Shown: positions 50,286-60,100 of the stretch, piece by piece | How the letters are laid out: each line of letters starts with the position of its first letter | Numbering within the stretch: the stretch's first letter is position 1 | From: Microvelia longipes | Lineage: Eukaryota > Arthropoda > Insecta > Hemiptera > Veliidae | DNA length: 64,000 nucleotides | Assembly (NCBI GenBank): GCA_018340805.1 | Contig: JACMZG010000008.1 | Location: 61,255,073-61,319,072, forward strand | Direction: 5' to 3' | The notes under the pieces: model-generated | Told to the model about the DNA's origin: nothing | The model's database searches: none | The model's input: the letters and a program-made list of their open reading frames with translations, nothing else | Program-made: the position numbers and the translations under genes

Positions 50286-50985
50286 TATTTACTTTTCCTC
50301 ATTTATACTGTAGGTATATATAAAAAGTATTGTGTTAGCAAAAAAAATCTCAAACTGGGATGTCACCGAAATTATCCATTTCAGGTTTTTCTTTAGTTCT
50401 CCTTATTGGTTTTCACAAAGTTGTCTGTTGGTGTGTGTCTGTTAACATTGTAGCTACAAGTGTATTTATGCTAGAGAGTTGAAACTTGGTAAAAAAATCT
50501 ATCTTTAGGTGCAGTACTGTCTGTAAAATATTTTTTATGATAAGTCATGGGTAATGACTTATGATGTCATTACCCCACAAAAATTTGAAAAAATCAAAAC
50601 AAGGAAAAATGTTGATCAATTTGAGATTTATCACACATGTGCCCATGTGTAAGTCTAACATATGTCCTAAGTTTTGTATCATTATCACCATTAGTTCAAA
50701 TGTTATTAAATGACTTGCATAGGTTTATTAAAAAATTGGAAAAGAATCCAATTAAGTTGAAATTCGATGCAGGTGCACACTTTTACTTAATAAATAGGTA
50801 CACTAAGTTTGGTTTCATTATACCAGTATATCCATGATTTTTCCTGGATCGTAAAAGTTAAACATTATGGAACACAGTGTCTAGATGGGTAACCACTGGA
50901 AATAAAATGGTATTTACTATCTGAGGGCGAGCGTAGCAAGTTCAAAGTAGGAAAGAATCCGATGAGATAAAGGGGTTGCTTTCCT
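50286..50985 (+). repeat. 5S-tail dispersed repeat, copy 6
   Basis: Starts TTACTTTTCCTCATTTATAC. Includes TTTTCACAAAGTTGTCTGTT, GAGAGTTGAAACTTGG, TGATGTCATTACCCC, and a 5S-like block at 50848-50905 (GTAAAAGTTAAACATTATGG, GTCTAGATGGGTAACCACTG GAAATA). The tail GAGGGCGAGCGTAGCAAG follows; its extreme 3' end is truncated. Confidence 0.8.
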
Positions 50986-51149
50986 TGCTAATTTTTATGT
51001 TCATAATGATGCATGGAAATTAGGGTTGATCCGCTCGCTAGATTTCTAAAATAAAAGAATTAAGTTTATTCAAAAGACTCGCTATAAATGTGTATGCAAG
51101 TATATTCAAGGAGGTATGCTTCGCTCGCACAATTTCTAAAATATAAACT

Positions 51150-51500
51150 TAGGTATAGGAGTCCAACAACTTGGGGCTCCCAACTACGCTGTTGGACACC
51201 CTGTCCAAAGCTGTATCCTCTGTTATATACATGTTAAGAAGTCTCAAAAGATAGTCGCTAAAGAAGTCCTTTGTATGATATATTTTGCTTACTTTCATTC
51301 TTGCATACTGCATTAGATTGTGGGGTGGACTTGTAAGGGCTGAAAAAAAAATTCTACTCAAAACGAATGCCATCAGAATAATAGCAAAAAATCAGTCAAC
51401 AAACTTCTTGCAAAGTTCTGGGGACACATAGTGTCTACAATATATTGCAAGGCACACAGATTACTTCTGAACTTTGTCAAAGTGTGCTATTAAAACAATT
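51150..51500 (+). pseudogene. Second non-LTR reverse transcriptase fragment
   Basis: Plus-strand frames give NLGLPTTLLDTLSKAVSSVI, FILAYCIRLWGGL and KILLKTNAIRIIAK, typical of the region after the catalytic core of insect reverse transcriptases. Frameshifted and stopped; neither end is clear. Confidence 0.6.
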
Positions 51501-51506
51501 AGGCCT

Positions 51507-51745
51507 GTATTCAAAGACGTTTCCTAACTTTTTCCTAACATTCTCCTATCGTGTTTTAAAAGTCTTTTAGAGGCTTCGCATGATTTTATTTAGTAAGAAT
51601 AATTGTAATAACAGTGATATTTTGAGTTATATTACGTTACTTACAATGGTATCACTTTTTGACTTAACTACCTTAGGTTCTTACTAAATAAAATCATGCG
51701 AAGCCTCTAAAAGACTTAAAACACGATAGGAGAATGTTAGGTTGT
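51507..51745. mobile_element. GGCCCGTATTCAAAGAC-type MITE, copy 1
   Basis: Left arm GGCCTGTATTCAAAGACGTTT, CCTAACATTCTCCTATCGTG and GAGGCTTCGCATGATTTTAT. The right arm repeats these inverted (AAAATCATGCGAAGCCTC, CACGATAGGAGAATGTTAGG). The right terminal few bases are lost. Same family as the hairpin at 46377. Confidence 0.75.
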
Positions 51746-51919
51746 TATGTAATGTTAACACAAATACAATGTTCAATATTGTAACAGCTTTCATAAATAA
51801 GCAGTATCAAGCGTTTCAAGTTTGAACGTGGACCAGGTTGTACAAATCCAAAGGTGTCTAAATGAAGACCTGTTAATCAGTGCAACACTGTTTTCATTTT
51901 GTTTGTGTAAAATTTTTTT

Positions 51920-52488
51920 GGTATAATCTTAGAATAATACTATATATAGAAGGAGCACAGGACCGTAAACACAATGTAATTCCACTGATAACACGAAAGG
52001 CGGTTGACTGGTGCAACTAAGTAATGCTGACAACAAAACATTATTTTAAATATTTGTCATAAATATCTATTAATGAAGAAAGATTGTAAAGAACAAATAT
52101 AATAACTTAAAACACCTGCTGAATATTTAATAAAACTGGTCTTAGATGGCAAAAGGGTGGCGGAATACAAGAATCTACATTTAGTTGACGAGGACTACTT
52201 TTTATATAATTTTAATAAATACGTTAAACTACAATCTAAAATGCTTTAAATATTGTAATGCACCGATATTTATATCAATATTTATGAATAATCAATCATT
52301 AATTAATAATAGAACATAATAATTCAGCAACCAAATAAAACCAAAATAAAAGTTGGAAGTATTGCCAACTTTTTTTTAGAAAATTGTATATTGTTAGGGT
52401 GGCAGCATTACTTAGTTGCACCAGTCAACCGGCTTTCGTGTTATCAGTAGTGCTCCTTCTATATAAAGTATTATTCTAAGGGTATAAT
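51920..52488 (+). mobile_element. hAT-type MITE immediately 5' of a start codon
   Basis: Element 51928-52480: CTTAGAATAATACTATATAT left, ATATAAAGTATTATTCTAAG right. Exact 8-bp duplication GGTATAAT at 51920-51927 and 52481-52488. Subterminal arms pair over about 90 bp (GATAACACGAAAGGCGGTTG ACTGGTGCAACTAAGTAATG and complement). The right duplication ends one base before the ATG of the next exon. Confidence 0.9.
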
Positions 52489-52489
52489 A

Positions 52490-52618
52490 ATGGCTGAATT
52501 ATTCACACCGGACCAACTGAATTTCCTCTTTGAATCGATAGCCCGCCACAAACAGACCATAGAAAATAAAAAATCTGATTGTGTTAAAAAATTTCAGGGT
52601 AAACTCCCTAATAGTAAG
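52490..52618 (+). CDS. Possible first exon of a Myb/SANT-like DNA-binding protein
   Basis: ATG at 52490, 43 codons, donor GTAAGT at 52619. The product MAELFTPDQLNFLFESIARH followed by KQTIENKKSDCVKKF resembles the first helix of Myb/SANT-like domains of the NAIF1/MSANTD type (L-x-x-L-x-x-x-x-K-x-x-x-E-N-K-K-S/T-D). I could not find the second helix or any following exon in the window, so this may be a gene start whose other exons are distant, or an orphan fragment. Confidence 0.45.
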
Positions 52619-52689
52619 GTAAGTGGATTAATAGTAACTTATATTATGTAAATTTATGTAGATAGTTATTAATACGACAAAGTGTGTCG

Positions 52690-52972
52690 TAAATCCAGGT
52701 AATAAGTTAATAAAATTGATATTTTGCGATATATTACGTTATTTACAATGGTATCATTTTTGACTTAACTACCTTAGGTTCTTACTAAAAAAAATCATGC
52801 GAAGCCTCTAAATGACTTTTAAAACACGGGAACGATCATTTAAATTTCGTGGCTTAAAAACATTTCCCTTACCTAAACCTAAGGTGAGTGTTAGGAGAAT
52901 GTTAAGAGTTAGGAAAAAGTTAGGTGTTAGGAGAATGTTAGGAAAACGTCTTTGAATACGGGCCTTAATTTT
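52690..52972. mobile_element. GGCCCGTATTCAAAGAC-type MITE, copy 2
   Basis: Shares TTACAATGGTATCATTTTTG, CCTTAGGTTCTTACTAAA and AAAATCATGCGAAGCCTC with copy 1. It ends AACGTCTTTGAATACGGGCC TTAA at 52972. The left arm is missing. Near the right end the GAGAATGTTAGG motif is tandemly repeated (52885-52945). Confidence 0.65.
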
Positions 52973-53093
52973 GATTATTTTGTTGCTAAATATACTTTGC
53001 TACTTGAGCTTATTTAATACATATTTTATCACATTAAATTTTTCTGAGTTAGAGACAAGAAAAATAATTGAACGAACGTAAGTGAGTTCTTTC

Positions 53094-53175
53094 ATTTCAG
53101 AAGTTTGGGACAGCGTGTGTGTTTGTACGTGTAATTAACTGATTCCAATTAAATTTGGTATACATGTAGTAGTAT
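53094..53175 (+). repeat. Fragment shared with 23625-23745
   Basis: CAGAAGTTTGGGACAGCGTG, TGTTTGTACGTG and AAATTTGGTATACATGTAGT match the intron 5 fragment of CLASRP. Unknown dispersed family. Confidence 0.5.
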
Positions 53176-53325
53176 TTAGTCTTTATAGTTTTTAGGAATC
53201 ATAGAAAATACGTACACGGGAGAAAATATAGGAAATAAAATACACGGGGACAAATTACACAGAAATAATTATTCAGAATAAGTACACTATAAACTTGCTA
53301 TCATTTTACTGGATATTTAAAAATC

Positions 53326-53458
53326 AAGTACGGGGTACTTTAGAACTTTTCCTCATCACATCGGATTCACCTGAACACACCTGAAACGGATTATACCGTT
53401 GACATCCTGGGTTCATTTTTTTAAAAACAACACTTTTCCTATAAATAAGGAAAAGTAA
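53326..53458 (-). repeat. 5S-tail repeat, copy 9, extreme internal deletion
   Basis: On the minus strand it joins the family's first about 80 bp (ACTTTTCCTTATTTATAGG, GATGTCAACGG) directly to its last about 45 bp (TGATGAGGAAAAGTTCTAAA, GTACCCCGTACTTG). This shows the two ends of the family unit and that ends ACTTTTCCT / AGGAAAAGT are inverted. Confidence 0.7.
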
Positions 53459-53745
53459 AAAGTTACCAATTGTTCTACTATATTTATACAATGAAGCTAT
53501 TTTATATCCTTCCCTTGGGTGGAAGTGGTCAGAGGCCAATTGCAAGGTGTTGGAAATCACTTAGTCACTACCTCATTCCTTACCAGGTAACGGGAATATC
53601 TTATTTCCCTAGTATAAAGTTCATTATATCATTATATGAGTATAATAAACTCAACACACAGATCTATTATAATTGGACGACGCTAGTAGCACTAGAGGTC
53701 TTCCCCTTATAGAGGTGAAAAATCCCTTACTCAAAATCATAACCC

Positions 53746-53755
53746 GATATAATAT

Positions 53756-53804
<49 letters not shown>

Positions 53805-53808
53805 GTAT
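53746..53808. repeat. (TA)n microsatellite
   Basis: About 60 bp of TA with one interruption, downstream of CFAP161. Confidence 0.9.
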
Positions 53809-53963
53809 ATATAATTTTAGAGTAACAGTTTGTTTATTTATATTATAGAAGCAAGATGATATAGGTGAAGCGTAATTGCTTTGGATGCTGTATTAATATT
53901 AAGGTACTGCGACAGCAGATGTAGACTCATATCTTTCCCGAGCTTCAGTAATTCTTTAATAAT

Positions 53964-54791
53964 TTAGTCGATAGCATTGGTATAATTCACTGTCCACAAG
54001 TGACTAAGTTTAGTTTCATCGAATTTAGTAAACCAATCGGGCTCATAGTAGAGAGACACTTGTTTCTCGGATCCTAATACTGATAGTAGATGTGATTCTT
54101 TATTTAATACCATCTTTTGTCTAGTAGCTGCTGAAACTATGTTGAATGGTTGTTTTAAATCAATGGGCGTGTCTTCTAACAAATACAATTCACTCGAATC
54201 ATTTATATCTGCCTCTATTGCTAATCTACATAACTGATGTGGTGTAGAGAACATGGTTAATTTTGAGTGTCCTGGTGTAGAACTTAATGTACCAAATGGA
54301 TAATCGGATCCTACATAGAGTCTAGCCACTCCAGGTTCGTCTACCGTTGTTAAAGCAAAGCTATTACCATAATTCAAATCTTCTCCAGATTTTCTATTAC
54401 TCCACGGATCAGTTATCATAAAGCAGTTTTTAATGCAAGGAGTTGTTATTAATCCAGTTGTCACTTGACACCCTTCATACATGGATTCGTGATTTCTAAA
54501 ATCTTTTGTCTCCACAAAAACATTTAGTACCGCTCCATCAGAATAAAACTGTACAACATCACCATATTTTAAACGTCCGTCACATTTCAACGTTATTTCA
54601 GTTAATATTTGGACAAAGAGTGGTGTAGAAGTTAGTTGGATCGATAACTCTTTATTTTTCCGTTTCTTTCTGTACTCTGCTATTTCTGTTTTTGAATTTT
54701 CAAAATCACTCTCCCAGTATCCAATTCTGACATACTTCGTATTATATTGAGGTATTTTCTTTAAAAACTCTCTTTCTATTTCTTCTTTCAT
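53964..54791 (-). CDS. CFAP161: CFAP161, cilia- and flagella-associated protein 161
   Basis: A single open frame of 275 codons, ATG at 54791, TGA/TAA-type stop ending at 53964. Family landmarks in order: YVRIGYWESDF at residues about 20-30, KKRKNKELSIQ, a GRLKYGDVVQFY segment near 74-85, DLNYGNSFALT near 138-148, RLYVGSDYPFG, and QKMVLNKESHLLSVLGSE near 225-242, ending with SHLWTV. Vertebrate CFAP161 is about 300 residues, so this is near full length. The protein is a microtubule inner protein of ciliary doublets; in insects expression would be expected in sperm or sensory neurons. No intron is seen, which suggests either intron loss or a retrocopy under selection (the frame is intact). Best alternative: a CFAP161 paralog. 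Confidence 0.85.
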   Translation of the reverse strand: MKEEIEREFLKKIPQYNTKYVRIGYWESDFENSKTEIAEYRKKRKNKELSIQLTSTPLFVQILTEITLKCDGRLKYGDVVQFYSDGAVLNVFVETKDFRNHESMYEGCQVTTGLITTPCIKNCFMITDPWSNRKSGEDLNYGNSFALTTVDEPGVARLYVGSDYPFGTLSSTPGHSKLTMFSTPHQLCRLAIEADINDSSELYLLEDTPIDLKQPFNIVSAATRQKMVLNKESHLLSVLGSEKQVSLYYEPDWFTKFDETKLSHLWTVNYTNAID

Positions 54792-55740
54792 AACTGTCTA
54801 GGACAAAATTTTTAATCAACTACTATTTCCTTATAAATTAAATGTCATAATTTGTATACATTTTCAATTTATCTAGAATATTCTGATTCAAAAAGTATTA
54901 TTCTTAATTATTATTCAAAAGAATAAATAGAATCGAAAAATACGCTTGCTCCAACTGTCTAGCTATCATAATTTATCAGCGGCATTACGAGGGTTGTTTC
55001 CCCCCGCAAGGATAAAAAAAAATAGGTAGAAGGAAAGAAGAAAAGGCGTCGCCTTTTCTTGAGTGAAATATGAAATAGAGAAAAAATTAAGGCCTTAAAC
55101 CAGCATTTTAAAATTTCCTCCGGGCCCTATATAGCTTTACTTTGTTCTCATTTTAGCGATTTTCCTGTGGAAAAAATCGCCAATGAATTGGGAGTCGTAC
55201 CAGGGAGTGTGTCAGCTATCCGTTCTGTAGGAATCTAAATACGAAAAAATACGTTTTGCAGACATTATACATTATTAATTTTATATCTATAACTTTATGT
55301 ATGCAGCCTGGACCAATGGTCTCTGAACCATTACACATAAATTAATGAATCATAGGGTACTTTTTTGTACAATACCAGATTTTGCAAAAATTCTGCAGGA
55401 AGGTATACTTTTATTGGGCTTTAGGATCTAGGAATGAATACAATAAATTTGACCTCTTGCATATTTTTGTCTGAGATAGCTATTTTGGTAGGAATACGGG
55501 CCCAAATAATACAAATTGGACGTTTTAACTCAAAATTAAAGCTTCTGGTTTAAATTTGAAACATTAGAAAGGATTTGCCATGACTAAATGCCTCTTAAGA
55601 ACACAAATCATTCTTAACCTTACTCTTATTTTAAGGTATTTATTATCACTAATACTGCTAGATTTAGGGAAATAGTAACCCTGATTTTTATAACAACCAG
55701 GTTGACTGTCAGCAAAATTTAAAAGTCGGTCAAATTAATG
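54792..55740. other. Upstream region of CFAP161
   Basis: AT-rich, no other gene. A perfect palindrome AAGAAAAGGCG-T-CGCCTTTTCTT lies at 55038-55060, about 250 bp upstream of the CFAP161 ATG. It could be a transcription-factor site or a chance foldback. Confidence 0.4.
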
Positions 55741-56060
55741 GTTATACATTTTTGCCAAGAAAATGATTTTATTATGTATTTTGGGAAGCTGAATCAAATG
55801 AAACCGGTTCGAATTTTGGTGCCGGTCTTGAAGCTCTGAGTTGAACAAAATGGATCCGAAGTCGATAAAACCATCAAGTGGAGTTAGTAAATAACCGGAA
55901 AATAGGTAAACAACAAATTTCAAGTAAGGTGTCATTTGCTTTGTTTTTTTTTTGGGGGCTCTGAGTTGAATAAAAATTATATGTAGTCGATACGAGCACT
56001 CAAAATTCTCAAAGCCAGGGTACCAGATTCGAAATCTTGAAGTTTGTAACAAGGTTCAAG
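55740..56060. repeat. Dispersed repeat with internal units
   Basis: Two or three units contain GCTCTGAGTTGAA and end in GTAGTCGATA / GAAGTCGATAAAAC, spaced about 120-130 bp. Related to 6140-6380 (GCTAAATTCAGTAAAAC, GAGTCGATAAGAC). The open frame on the minus strand is not conserved. Confidence 0.5.
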
Positions 56061-56460
56061 GGGGGTTTCAGGCTATTCACATCGACGGTGTTTAAGCCCT
56101 GTCTTGTAAATATGAGACCGAGTCACTGATACCAAGTGCGTGCTTTCATGCGTAACGATCCAATTCTGGCTTACGTTTCCAGCTTATGCTTTTGGTTAAC
56201 TTGTTTTATTTTTGTATTTTTTTATGGAAATGCGCTAATTATGGGCTAATATTGGCATTTTCTTTAAAAAATCCAGAAAAATAAGTGTCCCTTAAGCAAC
56301 GTTTTTACAAGAAACTGAAAGAACGTCGGCGAGTTCATAATTAGACGGCCAAGTTGCACATTGTTTTGTGTTTGTACGTATCGCGATAACTCCTGTAAAA
56401 ATTAATGCTTTTTCTTAACTTCATACTGATATACTAAAGCGCAGCGAGACCCTTTTTAAT

Positions 56461-56504
56461 TTTTGATAGCATTGGTAAATAAGTATTTACCAATGCTATC
56501 AAAA
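56461..56504. repeat. Perfect 44-bp palindrome
   Basis: Arms of 21 bp, TTTTGATAGCATTGGTAAAT plus A, and the exact complement, separated by only 2 bp. Could extrude as a cruciform or form a stem in RNA. A third copy of ACCAATGCT follows at 56509. Confidence 0.9.
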
Positions 56505-56744
56505 TGTACCAATGCTCCCTGTTGCGATTGTTTAATTATTCATTAAACAAAAGGGTACACGAAGGTTGTTTAAGTAATATGTAACATATCTTACTAAAAC
56601 TATAATTAAAACCTTTGTGTACTGCTTAATCAGCCAAAAAGTTTAATTTGATTATTATTATTATGCATAATAACTTTCAAATTCTGTCTGTGATAAAAAA
56701 TATAGATTAATTTTACACTTTGACTTGCCATTATGCATAATATC

Positions 56745-57453
56745 AAATCTTATTACATGTGGCTATGTATAAGACTAATGTATGTGCTAAGTTTTATTTC
56801 ATTATCAGCATTAGTTCAATTTTTATTGAATGACTTGTGTACGTTTTTTAAAAAAATGGAAAATAGTTCAATTGAGTTGAAATTTAGTACAAGTGTATAC
56901 CATTACTCAATAAATAAGTACACTAAGTTTCGTTTCAATGTTGGATCCATAGAGATATATTACTAGAGGGGCCCTATTGGTTGAATTTTGAAACAACGAA
57001 AAAGTAACCTGACCACATTCGATTACCATTTTCATCAAATAAACAGAACAAAAAAACAGTAAATTATATAGTAGAATGTTTAAAATACAAATCACAACAC
57101 AAACAATCTGCGGGAACCCGAAAACAATTGATTAATTATAACCTTAATTCTCTCTTGGAGGAGGTTTCAAGGAGGTTACACAGAGCAGCCCCTGAGAGCC
57201 CCACTAAAAATGTTTCAGGCCTCTCAATGTATTAAGATAGGCTATGCGCCCTCTTCTAGTATATATCTCTATGGTTAGATCATAAAAATTATGGAGCATT
57301 AAGCGTGGTTATTGCTGTAAGGGTGACCGCTAAGAAATATACGGATGCATTTACTATCTGAAGACGAGTGAAGCGAGTCCGAAACAGGTAGGATGAGCGT
57401 AGCGAATCCGATATAGTTAGGAAAAGTTCCTGGGTACCCCGTACCCGATTTTT
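56745..57453 (+). repeat. 5S-tail dispersed repeat, copy 7, split by MITE
   Basis: Starts mid-unit (TGTGGCTATGTATAAGACTA). Includes TCATTATCAGCATTAGTTCA and AAATAAGTACACTAAGTTTC. A MITE interrupts it at 56948-57274. The 5S-like block resumes at 57275 and is decayed (GTGGTTATTGCTGTAAGGGT GACCGC). The tail GAAGACGAGTGAAGCGAGTC, GGATGAGCGTAGCGAATCCG and GTACCCCGTACCCGATTTTT is well preserved. Confidence 0.8.
56941..57281 (+). mobile_element. CATAGAG-type MITE, copy B
   Basis: Element 56948-57274 begins CATAGAGATATATTACTAGA and ends TAGTATATATCTCTATGG. Flanks TTGGATC and TTAGATC are a 7-bp duplication with one mismatch, and both derive from the GGATCATAAAA site of the 5S-tail repeat. Confidence 0.85.
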
Positions 57454-57699
57454 TTAGCTAAAAAGTACAGTCGCGTTGTCGACCAGTCGCGCCAAACGAA
57501 TCCTGCCCTTTAGTTTTAATATACATTTTATGACGTTATTAACCAATTTTTCTTTAATAATGCCTTCTGTTAACTCTTTATCTCTTTAATGTAAAGAAAT
57601 CGTAATCTTTCTTTTAATTCGTAACATCATGGGAGTTGTGAGTAAATTTTAAACGAAAAATACATTTTATTAACGTTGAAATAAGCTGAGAGCTGAGTA

Positions 57700-58099
57700 A
57701 GTTTTCTAATGAGCTTACCAGCTTTCAGGAGGATGGTTGCGGTTTATCCTACCGCATTGCGTGGAGACCTTAAGGAAGGTAGGTTAAGGAAGACGCCGCC
57801 AGGTGGTCGAGTTGATCAAGTCACGTGACTGTTGATAAAAGTCCTGTGTGTAGGGGGAAGGCCACCTGTAGGTTCCCTTCCAGACCTCAGTCTTCTTTCG
57901 ATTGTTATTCAGAGAGGTCGGTGTGAGTCCGGCCTCTGTGCCGGTTTTAAACACGCGTATTTGAGCGTGATAAAGCAATATGCCACTATTTGTGTTTTAA
58001 AACTATTCCTTTTTCTAATCTATACCACCGAATCGATAAACTCTTAGTTTTAGGTGTTTAGTTTTAAGTTAAGTGAAATCAAAAATAGGATTACAAAAT
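57700..58099 (+). promoter_or_regulatory. Possible promoter and 5' UTR
   Basis: A GC-richer stretch (57720-57960) in AT-rich surroundings. It includes the 12-bp palindrome AGTCACGTGACT (57819-57830), whose CACGTG core is a bHLH (USF/MITF/Myc-type) binding site. It leads into an ATG at 58100. No TATA box is obvious. Confidence 0.4.
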
Positions 58100-58158
58100 A
58101 TGACTGAGAAGAAAGTAAATCCAGAATCACCAAATGGTGACAAGGAAACGCAACCAAG
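58100..58158 (+). CDS. Possible first coding exon, unrecognised gene
   Basis: ATG in context AAAATATGAC. Encodes MTEKKVNPESPNGDKETQPR up to a donor-like GTAGAT at 58159, ending in phase 2. Hydrophilic, low-complexity start typical of a nuclear or cytoplasmic protein. No following exon recognised in the window. It could be chance. Confidence 0.35.
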
Positions 58159-58159
58159 G

Positions 58160-58940
58160 TAGATAGCTCTGTTGTTTATTTTGAAGTTTAAGATTAATTC
58201 ACTCAAACGGCTTTATAACGGCAGCATAAATATTATTAGTAGACTATAAAGAGATTTTACATACAAAGAAAATATAACATTAAAACAATCTCCAACATAT
58301 TCATAAATACTTAACTTCTGAAGAAATATAATTACTTAAGATATAATTCAATCTAAGCCTGCAATGTTTAGTTTAAGGCTCTAATAAACTCAGAAGTAAA
58401 CAACAACAACAAATGGATTTGTGGTAGTCTTGATTTATATATTAGTTATTTTGTAAAATTTATTTACTTTGTTTTAATGAACTAGACAGTTGTCATAAGT
58501 TAAAGTTTTATCTCCAATATGATGATATTATTATTAGAAAAAAGAGGAGATATACGCAAAATCTGCATAATATTTAATGTGATTGATTATGTTATTTTGT
58601 AACACTCCGTGTTCAATACTTGTTGATAATCTTAATTTAGTTTTTAATGTAATTATAAAACACCTTTAGCGATTTTTCATAGAAACATGAGCTTATGAGG
58701 TGGGGTCATGGAGGAGGGAGTGGGGTAGGTAGATTTTTTGAAAGGGGGGTCTCACTGATAAAGAATATTTTGCTCTAGGAAGCTATAAATAAATAATGTC
58801 TTATTTTCTTTCATCATAACATTGCTATTTAACATGATGAGGCTTAAAATGGGAGGCTAACATGATTTTTGAGAGGGTTTAGCCCCCTAGGCCTTTGTTC
58901 TGTATGTTCGTTTCATTTTTTACCGTTACCTGCGTGGGTA
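58160..58940. other. AT-rich sequence with a dispersed repeat edge
   Basis: No gene. 58665-58770 is another GAGCTTATGAGGTGGGGTCA TGG unit ending TCACTGATAAAGAATAT, as at 3340. Confidence 0.5.
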
Positions 58941-58945
58941 TGGAT

Positions 58946-59714
58946 TAAAGTAATATATAAACCAAGTAGGGAAGTAAAAAATCCAGACCTGTCCAAACAG
59001 CTGATAGCTGCTCAAAAATAAAAAATAGCTTAAAATTAGATAACTGCGCAGCGCCTTTTCGGATTTAGGTTTGTTTATTTATTTTATTTGCAACTGATCA
59101 TTAGGTGAGTTTTACATTTGATCGTGTTTTCGTACTTTAATATGTATGTGATAATTAATGATTTTGTATTAAATTCTGTTAATAATTGTTATTATAATTT
59201 AGTTAAAGATAAGAGAAACTATAGTAAAGGTAAACACATGTTTTTATTAAGATTTTAAAGAAAAAATGCAGACGACAGTGTATTGCCTTAAATTAGGATT
59301 ACTTTTATACATTCAAAAATTAGGTTAAAATTTGTTAAATTACTAATTACAATTAATATTTGAAGGGGAAAAACAATATTTGCAAAAATGTACTAAGTTA
59401 AGTAGTGCACACGAAAATAAGTTTAATTAGCCGCGTTTTAAGTAATTAAACAAACTAGTATTTAATGATTCGGACTTAAACTATTGGATGTGGCAAATGT
59501 ATTTTTATACACAAATTATTAATTTTATACTAAACTGTCAAATAATGCGAATAATATCAAATTTTGATTACCGTAAATAGTTTGTTTACATTTACTAGGG
59601 TAAAACAAATGGCCGCGGCATAGCAAATTTGAGCAACTCCCTGGTGGACAAAATGTGAACTACATCCAGGTCTGACAAAATCGCGTTTGTTTCCCTACTT
59701 GGTATATTACTTTA
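58946..59714. mobile_element. TIR element of about 770 bp
   Basis: Left TAAAGTAATATATAAACCAA then GTAGGGAA; right TTCCCTACTTGGTATATTAC then TTTA. The second block pairs further in (CAGACCTG / CAGGTCTG). No transposase frame; the interior is AT-rich. Superfamily and target duplication unclear. Confidence 0.65.
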
Positions 59715-60024
59715 GGTGGATATGAAATAATCCAATAAATGCAATCTGATTAATAGATATTGTTAATAGAATTTCACTAAACTAGATAAAAATAGAAACT
59801 AATTTATTAAAACTAGAAATACTCAAGTTGGTATTATTCTTCCTTCCTCCCTTGATGAATGTTTGGATTTAGAAGTTTGGTTTAAAATTTGACCTGCCAC
59901 TTTTTTATTGCCGAGACCATTAATTTCAACCATATATAAATGTGCTTTGTAATGAAAGCGCCCATCATAAAGTGCGCAAAAGAATGTTTTTTATCCTCTC
60001 TTACTTTTTTAGGGGATCACTCTT

Positions 60025-60100
60025 GAGCAGGGGTTCTCTTCCCCAAGTGTGGTACGCGTACCACTGGTGGTACTCAAAAGTACCACCAGTGGCTTCTCTG
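60025..60100. repeat. hAT-like terminus with perfect hairpin
   Basis: CAGGGGTTCTC at 60028 is a typical hAT inverted-repeat start. It is followed by GGTACGCGTACC and a hairpin CCACTGGTGGTAC / GTACCACCAGTGG at 60061-60092 with loop TCAAAA. The opposite end is not identified. Confidence 0.55.

Noticed and set aside
55735..56052. 105-codon minus-strand frame
   Set aside because: Lies in a dispersed repeat with internal units; no conserved motif.
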